This document shows positions 9,323 to 17,724 of a DNA stretch of 17,724 nucleotides, piece after piece; the stretch's first letter is position 1, and each line of letters begins with the position of its first letter. The position numbers and the translations under genes are program-made. Source of the DNA: Clostridia bacterium (GTDB lineage Bacteria; UBA6262; WVXT01; JAUXBS01); NCBI GenBank assembly GCA_030619245.1, contig JAUXBS010000007.1, positions 1 to 17,724 on the forward strand, given 5' to 3'. A model generated the notes under the pieces. That model was not told the origin of the DNA and ran no database searches. It saw only the letters and a list, made by a program, of their open reading frames with translations.

Positions 9323-12300
9323 ATGCGTAAAAAAAGTTTTTCAAGTATACCGGAAATAATAGATATACCTAACTTGATAGAAGTTCAGAATAATTCATTT
9401 GATACATTCCTGCAATTAAATACTTCAAAAGAGAAAAGAAAATGGCAGGGATTACAGACGGCTTTCCTTGATGTCTTTCCGATAGTTAATATTGACGGGA
9501 CAATCAAGCTTGATTTCCTGGATTACACCATTGAAAAACCGAAGTATTCTCCCGAAGAATCCATTGATAAGGACACTACGTATTCATTGCCTATACGAAT
9601 AAGAACCAGGTTGACGGTAAAGAAAGAGGGTAAGAAAAACCCGATTTTAAAGGAACAGGAAGTATATCTCTGTAACCTTCCGTGTATGACCCTTTCAGGA
9701 ACTTTTATTATTAATGGAGCAGAAAGAGTAATAGTGAATCAATTGCATCGTTCTCCGGGTGTTGTTTTTGAAGAGGACATTGAACTGGGAATGGATAAGG
9801 CAAAGATTTCCGCCTTCGGTAAGAAACTTTATGCCGGCAGGATGATTCCTTACAGGGGTTCATGGATAGAATTTGAGTTTGATACAAATAATCTTCTGTT
9901 TGTAAAAATTGATAAAAAGAGAAAAATGCCGGCAACTGAGCTATTGAAGGCAATAGGGATAGAAACGAATGAAGATATACTAAGTATTTTCTATCGTTCT
10001 ATCAAGATGAAAGTTGGTTCTGGAACCAAATCAAATGACAAGTTGCTCGGTAAGGTTATTGCCAGGGATATTATTGATAAGGGAACAAAGGAAATTTTAG
10101 TTGAAGCAAATGAGGAAATATGCAAAGAAATAATTATAAAGTTAAGGAAGAAAAAAATAAAAGAAGTAGAAGTGCTTGATATGGATCCGGGTTTAAGGAA
10201 TGTTGCTATACATCTTACTTTGAAAAAAGATAACATTAAATCAAGAATCCAGGCAATCCTGGATATTTTTAAAAGATTGCGTACACAGGAGTACATTGAT
10301 GAGAAATCTGCAAAGGAATTTTTTGATACACTATTGTTTAAGACAATCCGGAGATATGATTTATGTAATGTTGGAAGGTATAAGATAAACAAGAAGCTGA
10401 AGTCGGTATTTGATATGATGAAGAAAGAACTGCCTAAATCCGCACAAAACATTATAATGAATTCTGACTATTACATCAAAGACAAGGGAAGCAGTAACAT
10501 TGAACCTCCTCCCCTTAAACACCGAACCTTGTCTGCCCAGGATATTATTGGAACCATGATATACATTATTAATCTAAACAATAACGTTCCTGACTATAGC
10601 ATTGATGATATTGACCACCTGGGTAACCGCCGGGTGCGTTCCGTTGGAGAATTACTGGAAAACCAGATTAGAATCGGGTTGTCGCATATGGCAAGGTTAA
10701 CCCGGGAAAAAATGAATATGCAAAATGCCGAAACAGTTACCCCGCGTGATATATTGAATACGGCTCCTATAGTGGGAGTAATAAGAAAGTTTTTCGGTAC
10801 CAGCCAATTATCACAATTCATGGACCAGACTAACCCGCTATCCGAGCTTACTCATAAACGCAGGTTGTCTGCATTGGGCCCCGGAGGTTTAAACAGGAAG
10901 AGGGCAGGATTTAAGGTCCGTGATGTTCATTATTCTCATTATGGACGAATATGCCCGATAGAAACTCCTGAAGGCCCGAATATTGGTTTGATTGTAACTC
11001 TTTCGCTTTATTCAAGAATAAATGAATATGGTTTGATAGAAACGCCTTACAGGAAAGTGGTGAACGGGCGGGTTACCAATGAAATTGATTACTTGACTGC
11101 TGATATGGAAGATGAGTGTGTGATTGCCCAGGCGGATGCGCCTATTGATGCGAAAGGAAATTTCAATGTAGAAAGGGTTATTACCCGTTGCCGGGGTGAT
11201 TTTACCAATGTTGCTGTCAGAGAAATAGATTATATGGATGTCTCACCGAAACAACTTGTGGGCCCTTCTGCCGGACTAATACCATTTCTGGAACATGACG
11301 ATGCTAATCGCGCCTTAATGGGTTCAAATATGCAGAGGCAGGCGGTTCCTTTATTGATAACAGAGGCGCCCCTGGTTATGACGGGTATTGAAAAAACCAT
11401 TGCCCGTGATTCCAGGGTGGTCGTCACTGCTCGTTCAAGTGGAGTGGTGAAAAGAGTAACTGCTGATAAAATAATTGTATGGAAAGACGATGCCGGGAAA
11501 GAATCCGGTGTGGATATTTATAATTTAAGGAAATATTACCGTTCAAATCAGGATACCTGTATGAATCAAAACCCTATTGTGAAAGAAGGGGTGCATGTAA
11601 AAAAAGGACAGGTTATTGCTGATGGCGCTGCTACCAGGGAAGGGGAACTTGCCCTTGGCAGGAACCTGCTGGTGGCATTTCTTTCCTGGGATGGGTATAA
11701 CTTTGAAGATGCAATAGTCATCAGCGAAAGACTTGTCAAGGAAGACGTTTTTACCTCCGTGCATATACAGGAATTTCAGGTGGATGCCCGTGACCTGGCA
11801 ATAGGGTCAGAGGAGATTACCCGTGATATTCCGAATGTTGGGGAAGACGCGCTGAGGAATCTTAATAGTAATGGGATTATTCATGTTGGCGCGGATGTAA
11901 AGCCGGGGGATATTCTGGTTGGCAAGGTTACACCAAAGGGGGAAAGCCGCGCTACTCCCGAAGAAAGGTTATTAAAAGTTATTTTTGGTAAGAAGGCGGA
12001 AGAGGTACAGGATGCATCACTTCGTGTCCGTCCCGGAGTGGAAGGGAAGGTATTAAAGATAGAGGTGTTTACACGCGGGGGTAAAGTCAGTAAGGCGGTT
12101 GAGGAAGCTGCAAAGAACAAGATTAATGCAAAATATAGTGCCTTTACTGATAATATAAGGAAAGAGAAGAAGAGTCAGTTGAAGAAAGCGGGATCAGGGA
12201 AGGAAGAGCAGTGTATTAAGGAAATAGCGGAAGCGCGGATTAATGAGTTTAAGGACAAGAAAAAGAAAGAACTTGAAGTCTTGAAACATGGGGATGATTT

Positions 12301-13039
12301 ACCTGTAACGGTGAATAAACTGGTTAAGGTGCATATTGTTACAAAAAGAAAGATTTCAATCGGGGATAAGTTATCCGGCCGCCATGGTAACAAGGGGGTT
12401 GTATCAAGAATTCTGCCGGAAGAGGATATGCCGCATTTACCTGATGGGACTCCTGTTGACATTATACTGAATCCATTATCGGTTCCTTCAAGGATGAATG
12501 TAGGACAGATTCTTGAGACAGTACTGGGCTGGGCGGCGCGGTTACTTGATACTCAGATGGTTTGTCCGATTTTTGATGGCGCCAGTGAAGCTGATATCGG
12601 CCGGGAAATGAAGAGGGCAGGATTGCCGGAAAACAGTAAGACTGTAATATATGATGGCCGGACCGGAGAGCCAATGAAGTCAAAGGTTACAGTTGGATAT
12701 ATATATGTAATGAAACTGGCTCATATGGTTGAAGATAAAATGCATGCTCGTTCAATAGGCCCTTATTCATTGATTACCAGACAGCCGTTGGGTGGCAAGG
12801 CCCAGTTTGGAGGCCAGAGGTTCGGTGAAATGGAAGTATGGGCAATGGAAGGGTACGGCGCAGCTTATGCCCTTCAGGAGTTCCTGACGATGAAGAGTGA
12901 TGATGTTGCAGGAAGAACAAAGATGTATGAGAAGATAGTTAAGGGAGAACAACTGGAAGCCGGGGGTGTTCCGGAATCCTTCAAGGTTCTTGTAAAGGAA
13001 TTGCAGGCATTGTGCCTGAATGTGGAATTGATAAAATAA
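9323..13039 (+). CDS. rpoB: DNA-directed RNA polymerase subunit beta
   Basis: Catalytic-core subunit of RNA polymerase. The sequence is complete, from an IPNLIEVQ start region to a C-terminus with HARSIGPYSLITRQPLGGKAQFGGQRFGEMEVWA-type sequence. The active-site lysines are K1016 and K1024 in GDKLSGRHGNKG (E. coli K1065 and K1073). The rifampicin pocket (492-518) keeps the residues at E. coli Q513, D516, S522, H526, R529, S531 and L533; only N518 is Thr (T503). Natural rifampicin sensitivity is expected. At 1238 residues it is intermediate between B. subtilis (1193) and E. coli (1342). Part of the SI1 region is kept (about 225-290), and a lysine-rich coiled-coil-like segment (about 927-989) replaces the larger beta-SI2. 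It is 31 bases upstream of rpoC. Normally rplL precedes rpoB; here galK does. Confidence 0.98.
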   Translation: MRKKSFSSIPEIIDIPNLIEVQNNSFDTFLQLNTSKEKRKWQGLQTAFLDVFPIVNIDGTIKLDFLDYTIEKPKYSPEESIDKDTTYSLPIRIRTRLTVKKEGKKNPILKEQEVYLCNLPCMTLSGTFIINGAERVIVNQLHRSPGVVFEEDIELGMDKAKISAFGKKLYAGRMIPYRGSWIEFEFDTNNLLFVKIDKKRKMPATELLKAIGIETNEDILSIFYRSIKMKVGSGTKSNDKLLGKVIARDIIDKGTKEILVEANEEICKEIIIKLRKKKIKEVEVLDMDPGLRNVAIHLTLKKDNIKSRIQAILDIFKRLRTQEYIDEKSAKEFFDTLLFKTIRRYDLCNVGRYKINKKLKSVFDMMKKELPKSAQNIIMNSDYYIKDKGSSNIEPPPLKHRTLSAQDIIGTMIYIINLNNNVPDYSIDDIDHLGNRRVRSVGELLENQIRIGLSHMARLTREKMNMQNAETVTPRDILNTAPIVGVIRKFFGTSQLSQFMDQTNPLSELTHKRRLSALGPGGLNRKRAGFKVRDVHYSHYGRICPIETPEGPNIGLIVTLSLYSRINEYGLIETPYRKVVNGRVTNEIDYLTADMEDECVIAQADAPIDAKGNFNVERVITRCRGDFTNVAVREIDYMDVSPKQLVGPSAGLIPFLEHDDANRALMGSNMQRQAVPLLITEAPLVMTGIEKTIARDSRVVVTARSSGVVKRVTADKIIVWKDDAGKESGVDIYNLRKYYRSNQDTCMNQNPIVKEGVHVKKGQVIADGAATREGELALGRNLLVAFLSWDGYNFEDAIVISERLVKEDVFTSVHIQEFQVDARDLAIGSEEITRDIPNVGEDALRNLNSNGIIHVGADVKPGDILVGKVTPKGESRATPEERLLKVIFGKKAEEVQDASLRVRPGVEGKVLKIEVFTRGGKVSKAVEEAAKNKINAKYSAFTDNIRKEKKSQLKKAGSGKEEQCIKEIAEARINEFKDKKKKELEVLKHGDDLPVTVNKLVKVHIVTKRKISIGDKLSGRHGNKGVVSRILPEEDMPHLPDGTPVDIILNPLSVPSRMNVGQILETVLGWAARLLDTQMVCPIFDGASEADIGREMKRAGLPENSKTVIYDGRTGEPMKSKVTVGYIYVMKLAHMVEDKMHARSIGPYSLITRQPLGGKAQFGGQRFGEMEVWAMEGYGAAYALQEFLTMKSDDVAGRTKMYEKIVKGEQLEAGGVPESFKVLVKELQALCLNVELIK

Positions 13040-13057
13040 AACAGTTGGTTCGGATGC

Positions 13058-13073
13058 AAGGAGATAAGTTTTG
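13058..13073 (+). promoter_or_regulatory. Ribosome-binding site that fixes a TTG start for rpoC
   Basis: AAGGAG (13058-13063) lies seven bases before TTG (13071-13073). The nearest in-frame ATG (13098, codon 10) is preceded by GCGAAAAAATCTAAA, with no Shine-Dalgarno match. The TTG is therefore the better start. Confidence 0.7.
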
Positions 13074-16000
13074 GTTAGAAAAGCGAAAAAATCTAAAATG
13101 CGTAAAACGCTGGATTTCAATTCTTTCAATAAAATCAAGTTTACGCTTGCTTCTTCTGCTCAGTTAAGGGCCCAGTCTTTTGGTGAGGTTAAAAAACCTG
13201 AAACTATAAACTACAGGACTTTTAAACCGGAATGGGAGGGGCTCTTCTGTGAAAGAATATTTGGCCCGGTAAAGGATTTTGAATGCAACTGTGGTAAGTA
13301 TAAATGGAAAAAGAATGAAAATGTTATTTGTGACCGTTGTCAAGTTGAGGTTACGGAATCAAATGTCAGAAGGGAAAGAATGGGGCATATAGAACTGGCA
13401 GTGCCTGTTACGCATATATGGTTTCTCAAGAAACCTCCATCGAGGATTGGACTGATTTTAAATATAAAACTTGCTGACCTGGAAAAGATTATTTATTATG
13501 CAAGCTATGTTGTGATAGATCCAGGCAAAGATACAAAACTCAAGAAGAATCAACTGATTGGAGAAGAAGAATACCAGAGATATCGCAGGGAATACGGGAA
13601 CAGGTTCCAGGCAGAAATAGGAGCCGGGGCAATTAAGACGTTATTGAAGGAAGTGGAAATACAGAAACTTTATAATGAAACGAGAGATAAGATTAAAAAA
13701 GAATCTTCCCAGGCCACTCAGATACGTCTTGTAAAACAACTGCGCGTAATAGATGGATTTATGAAATCAAGCGTTAAACCTGAAAACATGGTGTTGGATT
13801 GCATCCAGGTTATACCTGCTGATTTACGGCCGCTGGTTCCACTGGAAGGCGGCAGGTTTGCCTCCTCGGATCTTAATGACTTATATAGAAGGATTATAAA
13901 CAGGAATAACCGTTTGAAGCATATCCAGGATCTTAAAGCGCCTGCCGTTATGATTAATAGTGAAAAACGTTTACTTCAGGAGGCTGTAGATGTCCTGTTT
14001 GAAAACGGCGCCAGGGGGAAGACAGTCAATGGCCCGGGTAACCGCCCGTTGAAGTCTTTTTCGGACATACTTAAAGGGAAGCAGGGGAGATTCAGGCAGA
14101 ACTTGCTGGGTAAGAGAGTTGATTATTCAGGCCGTTCAGTAATTGTGGTTGGCCCGAATCTACGGTTGGGTCAATGCGGGTTGCCCAAGGAGATGGCGCT
14201 TGAGTTGTTTAAACCCTTTATTTTGAAGGAATTACTGCAAAAGGGTATCGCATCAACTTTGAAGAGCGCCAAGAGGGAACTTGAGAAACAAACACCTCAG
14301 GTATATGACATTCTTGAAAAGATTATTTCAAGCAGGCCGGTTATGCTTAATAGGGCGCCTACTCTTCACCGTTTTGGAATTCAGGCATTCCAGCCCATCC
14401 TTGTGGAAGGGAAGGCAATTCAACTGCATCCACTGGTATGTACTGCTTTCAATGCTGATTTTGATGGAGATCAAATGGCTGTCCACGTGCCTTTGACCGT
14501 TCAGGCTTGCCTGGAGGCAAGGTTGCTTATGATGGCAACGAATAACATTTTAAATGCTGCAAACGGACAGCCGATAGTAACTCCTACCCAGGATGTGGTC
14601 CTTGGGTGTTGTTATTTGACGAAAGAGAAGAAAGGCATCAAGGGTGAGGGTAAGATTTTTGCAAATATAGATGAGGTTATAGTTGCTGAGCAGGAAATGG
14701 AAGTTGATTTACACGCAAGAATAAAGGTACGAGGTATTAATAAATTAAAGGAAAATGATAACTGGAAGCGGGAGGATTTTATTAATCCTGACTGCTGGAA
14801 AGATTACACCACAGTGGGAAGGATTATTTTTAACCAGGTGGTACCCGGGGAACTCGGTTATGCTAACAGGGTTATTGATAAAAAGAGTATCAGTGAGATT
14901 ATAATAAAATGTTATGATAAATTGGGCAGCAATAAAACAGTTGCTCTTCTTGATGATGTGAAAAAACTTGGTTTTAAGTATGCAACGATATCAGGAATTT
15001 CAATGTCAATTGAGGATATGAAAACGCCCAAGGTAAAAAATGAACTTATAAATAAATCTCATGAAAAGGTAAAAAAAATCGAGAATGCGTATAATCAGGG
15101 GTTGATAACATTTACCGAGAGGTATCACGCAATTATTGATATATGGACACATGTAACGGAACAGATAGCCAGTCTTATGATTAATGAATTAAAGAAACAG
15201 GAAGACCATGTTCACGAGGAAGGTGTTTCTGATTTTAATTCCATTTACATCATGTCGGAATCAGGGGCTCGTGGATCAAAACAGCAGATAAGACAGCTTG
15301 CGGGTATGAGAGGCTTGATGGCAAGGCCTCAAAAGAAGATAACCGGACAGGTGGGTGAAATTATTGAATCTCCGATTGAATCCAATTTCCGTGAAGGTTT
15401 GACAGTTCTGGAATACTATATTTCCACGCATGGAGGAAGGAAAGGACTTGCGGATACAGCCTTGAAAACAGCAGATGCGGGTTACCTTACAAGGAGATTA
15501 ATTGATGTAGCTCATGACGTGGTAGTAAACGTGGATGATTGTGGTACCATAAATGGGATTCGCGTTACTGAGTTGAAGGAAGGAGATGAAGTCATTGAAT
15601 CTCTCTCAGAGCGTATCATAGGCAGGTACACTGTTGACAGAATTACAAATCCTCTTACAGACGAGGTTATAATAAAAACAGGTGAAATGATCATGGCAGA
15701 GCATGCAAAGAAAATAAAAGAAGCTGAAATTGAGCTTATTAAAATACGCTCAGTTCTGACATGTGAAACTTCCCAGGGTGTATGCGCAAAATGTTATGGC
15801 AGGGATCTTTCAACCGGCAAACTTGCCGATATAGGCCTTGCTGTGGGAATAATATCCGCGCAGTCAATCGGTGAGCCGGGTACCCAGCTTACACTCAGAA
15901 CTTTCCATATAGGCGGTACCGCGAGCCGTGAAGTGGCAAAATCAGAAATCCGCTCAAATAATGACGGCATTATAAAGTTCCATAATATAAAGACAGTGAT

Positions 16001-17177
16001 TGACAGGGAAAATAGGAATGTGGTTATCAGCAGAAACGGAGAGGCAGGAATTAAAACCAAAAAAGGAATAGCCAAAAATATTTACCAGAGTATACGTTAT
16101 GGCGCAAGATTGCTTGTGAAAGAAAATGGCAGGGTAAAAAAAGGCCAGCTGATAGCTGAATGGGATCCTTATTCAATGCCCATAATTTCAGAGTTTAGCG
16201 GTAAGGTTGAATTACACGGGATTTCCAAGGATATTACTTTACAGGAAGAAGTAAACCGTACGACAGGTATGACAGATAGTATAATCATCCCTGACCGTTC
16301 AGGCAGGTTGAGACCGCAGATTAGCATAGTAAACAGGAGTAGGAAAAAGCTGGTTGATTATCCCCTGCCCGTGGATACCAGGTTAACTGTAAAGAACGGT
16401 AGTCATGTTGAAGCAGGGGATTTGGTTGCCAGGATTCCCCAGGATATAAGCAAACCCCGGGATATTACAGGTGGTTTGCCGAGGATTTCCGAGCTTTTTG
16501 AAGCCCGTAACCCAAAGAGAAGCTCAATAATTTCAGAAATTGAGGGCAAGGTAAAACTTGGAAGAACAGATAAGGGTGAAATTAAATTAACGGTGGAGAA
16601 TGACATCGGTATTAAGAAAGAATACAAAATACCCGCAGACAGGCATCTCGTGGTTTATGAGAGTGATAATGTACGAGAAGCATCTCCCTTGACTGATGGG
16701 CCTGTCAATCCGCATGATATTCTGCAAATAAAAGGCGCGCAGGATGTACAGGAATACCTGCTTAACGAGATCCAGGAGGTTTACAGGCTCCAGGGGGTTA
16801 CGATAAATGATAAACATATAGAAGTTATTATACGGCAGATGCTGTCCAATGTTCGTATTGAGGATGGAGGAGATGGGAACTTTCTGCCGGGTGAACAGGC
16901 AAAGAAGCAGAAGGTGCTGATGGAGAATGATAAGATAGCATCAAAGAAGGGTAAGCCTGTTAAATACAGGCCTATCCTGCTTGGGATAACCAAGGCGGCT
17001 TTGCTTAGCGATAGTTTTATTTCAGCTGCAAGTTTCCAGGAGACGACGAGAATATTGACGCAGACAAGTATTTCCGGTAACGTTGATAATCTTATAGGAT
17101 TAAAAGAAAACGTTATTATAGGAAGATTGATTCCGGCAGGTACGGGCATGAAATCTTATCAAAAAGAGGGGAAGTAA
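13071..17177 (+). CDS. rpoC: DNA-directed RNA polymerase subunit beta'
   Basis: Largest core subunit of RNA polymerase. The N-terminal zinc site is C72, C74, C87 and C90. The catalytic NADFDGD triad is at 461-467 (D463, D465, D467, binding Mg). The second zinc site is C824, C898, C905 and C908, offset by exactly ten from E. coli. The bridge-helix region reads GLADTALKTADAGYLTRRL, and the trigger loop begins QLTLRTFHIGG (939-949). An SI3-type insertion (about 953-1120) separates the trigger-loop halves before DITGGLPR (1131-1138), as in proteobacteria and related diderms. Length 1368 (E. coli 1407). Translation starts at TTG with AAGGAG seven bases upstream. It is co-transcribed with rpoB, and its last codons (GAGGGG) hold the ribosome-binding site of rpsL. 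Confidence 0.98.
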   Translation: MVRKAKKSKMRKTLDFNSFNKIKFTLASSAQLRAQSFGEVKKPETINYRTFKPEWEGLFCERIFGPVKDFECNCGKYKWKKNENVICDRCQVEVTESNVRRERMGHIELAVPVTHIWFLKKPPSRIGLILNIKLADLEKIIYYASYVVIDPGKDTKLKKNQLIGEEEYQRYRREYGNRFQAEIGAGAIKTLLKEVEIQKLYNETRDKIKKESSQATQIRLVKQLRVIDGFMKSSVKPENMVLDCIQVIPADLRPLVPLEGGRFASSDLNDLYRRIINRNNRLKHIQDLKAPAVMINSEKRLLQEAVDVLFENGARGKTVNGPGNRPLKSFSDILKGKQGRFRQNLLGKRVDYSGRSVIVVGPNLRLGQCGLPKEMALELFKPFILKELLQKGIASTLKSAKRELEKQTPQVYDILEKIISSRPVMLNRAPTLHRFGIQAFQPILVEGKAIQLHPLVCTAFNADFDGDQMAVHVPLTVQACLEARLLMMATNNILNAANGQPIVTPTQDVVLGCCYLTKEKKGIKGEGKIFANIDEVIVAEQEMEVDLHARIKVRGINKLKENDNWKREDFINPDCWKDYTTVGRIIFNQVVPGELGYANRVIDKKSISEIIIKCYDKLGSNKTVALLDDVKKLGFKYATISGISMSIEDMKTPKVKNELINKSHEKVKKIENAYNQGLITFTERYHAIIDIWTHVTEQIASLMINELKKQEDHVHEEGVSDFNSIYIMSESGARGSKQQIRQLAGMRGLMARPQKKITGQVGEIIESPIESNFREGLTVLEYYISTHGGRKGLADTALKTADAGYLTRRLIDVAHDVVVNVDDCGTINGIRVTELKEGDEVIESLSERIIGRYTVDRITNPLTDEVIIKTGEMIMAEHAKKIKEAEIELIKIRSVLTCETSQGVCAKCYGRDLSTGKLADIGLAVGIISAQSIGEPGTQLTLRTFHIGGTASREVAKSEIRSNNDGIIKFHNIKTVIDRENRNVVISRNGEAGIKTKKGIAKNIYQSIRYGARLLVKENGRVKKGQLIAEWDPYSMPIISEFSGKVELHGISKDITLQEEVNRTTGMTDSIIIPDRSGRLRPQISIVNRSRKKLVDYPLPVDTRLTVKNGSHVEAGDLVARIPQDISKPRDITGGLPRISELFEARNPKRSSIISEIEGKVKLGRTDKGEIKLTVENDIGIKKEYKIPADRHLVVYESDNVREASPLTDGPVNPHDILQIKGAQDVQEYLLNEIQEVYRLQGVTINDKHIEVIIRQMLSNVRIEDGGDGNFLPGEQAKKQKVLMENDKIASKKGKPVKYRPILLGITKAALLSDSFISAASFQETTRILTQTSISGNVDNLIGLKENVIIGRLIPAGTGMKSYQKEGK

Positions 17178-17180
17178 TAT

Positions 17181-17612
17181 ATGCCTACGATAAACCAATT
17201 AATTAGACAGGGAAGGAAAAGACTCAAGAAGAAAAACAAGGGGCCTGCTCTAGCCGGGTCGCCTTTCAAGAGAGGGGTTTGTACAAGGGTTTATACTACT
17301 ACTCCAAAAAAGCCTAATTCAGCATTGCGTAAGGTGGCAAGAGTGAAATTAACGAATGGGATGGAAGTTACTGCATACATACCCGGTATAGGGCATAATT
17401 TACAGGAGCATTCCATAGTCGTAATAAGAGGAGGCAGGGTGAAGGACCTGCCTGGAGTGCGTTATCATATTGTAAGGGGAATGCTTGACACTTCGGGTAC
17501 GGAAAACAGGATGCAAAGCCGGTCAAAGTACGGCGCGAAGAAGTCAAAGAAAACGGAAGGTGCGGCGCCGGCGGCGTCAGCACCGGCACCACCGGCGCCG
17601 GCTGATACATGA
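17181..17612 (+). CDS. rpsL: 30S ribosomal protein S12 with an Ala/Pro-rich C-terminal tail
   Basis: Decoding-centre protein of the small ribosomal subunit. It aligns without gaps to E. coli S12 through most of its length: [20 protein letters not shown] (32-51), GHNLQEHS (71-78), [14 protein letters not shown] (83-96). The streptomycin-contact residues K43, K88 and P91 are wild type, so no intrinsic resistance is suggested. The family norm is about 124 residues. This protein has 143 because KYGAKKSKK is followed by a low-complexity [17 protein letters not shown] tail encoded by unusually G+C-rich codons. The ATG comes three bases after the rpoC stop, with its ribosome-binding site inside the rpoC coding end. 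Confidence 0.97.
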   Translation: MPTINQLIRQGRKRLKKKNKGPALAGSPFKRGVCTRVYTTTPKKPNSALRKVARVKLTNGMEVTAYIPGIGHNLQEHSIVVIRGGRVKDLPGVRYHIVRGMLDTSGTENRMQSRSKYGAKKSKKTEGAAPAASAPAPPAPADT

Positions 17613-17622
17613 TTTTTCGATT

Positions 17623-17647
17623 CCCGCTGGTCGCCCCGGGCTTTTTT
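17623..17647 (+). terminator. Weak hairpin plus T-run between rpsL and rpsG
   Basis: CCCG (17623-17626) can pair with CGGG (17637-17640), then C and six T (17642-17647). The stem is short. At most it would be a partial terminator reducing transcription into the rest of the str operon. Confidence 0.25.
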
Positions 17648-17689
17648 AATATTTGAGAATAGAAACATTTAGTTTAAAAGGAAAAGGAT

Positions 17690-17724
17690 ATGTCAAGAAA
17701 AGCAAGAAAAACGCAATCAAGAAA
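17690..17724 (+). CDS. rpsG: 30S ribosomal protein S7, N-terminal fragment (runs off the right edge)
   Basis: ATG at 17690 follows AAAAGG (17676-17681) and opens a frame beginning MSRKARKTQSRK. Eleven complete codons remain in the window. The basic MSRK/R start and the position right after rpsL fit ribosomal protein S7, the standard next gene of the str operon. Identity rests mainly on gene order, since conserved S7 motifs lie beyond the edge. Confidence 0.6.
   Translation, partial: MSRKARKTQSR

Overview
The window looks like part of the chromosome of an AT-leaning, diderm-type bacterium with lysine- and isoleucine-rich proteins. RpoC carries the large insertion between the trigger-loop helices (SI3-like, about residues 953-1120). 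RpoB carries a reduced lysine-rich insertion where proteobacterial beta-SI2 lies. Both point to the gracilicute side of the bacterial tree and away from Firmicutes or Actinobacteria. A poorly sampled or candidate phylum in the PVC/Omnitrophota/Elusimicrobiota neighbourhood is my guess; the sequence alone does not settle it.

Layout, all on the + strand. (1) Positions 1-111 hold the tail of an unidentified gene. (2) Positions 112-584 are a control region: a good sigma70-type promoter (310-338), a GNRA-capped hairpin (364-388), and a convincing intrinsic terminator (418-463) that lies between the promoter and the first operon gene, i.e. an attenuator layout. (3) Positions 585-8939 form a galactoside operon: an exported GH2 beta-galactosidase with a LamG-like domain inserted in its catalytic barrel, then galT, galE (ATGA overlap), an unnamed sensor-like protein, and galK. 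(4) Positions 8940-9322 are a 383-bp gap with several possible hairpins and a strong rpoB promoter (TTGACA-N17-TATACT) with an UP-like A/T element. (5) Positions 9323-17724 hold rpoB, rpoC (TTG start), rpsL (with an Ala/Pro tail) and the first codons of rpsG.

How it works together: galactosides would be cleaved outside the cytoplasm by the exported enzyme, and the galactose, after uptake by a transporter not encoded here, would enter the Leloir pathway (GalK, GalT, GalE). The most unusual gene is 6348-7748. It joins an N-terminal GGDEF fold that has lost its catalytic signature to a C-terminal sugar-binding domain of the RbsB/MglB/LacI type. It has no signal peptide, membrane segment or helix-turn-helix. 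Lying between galE and galK, it is best read as a cytoplasmic galactose-pathway sensor of unknown output, and together with the attenuator-like leader it is the best candidate here for an undescribed regulatory system. The right half is ordinary core transcription/translation machinery, except that rpoBC is not preceded by rplKAJL.
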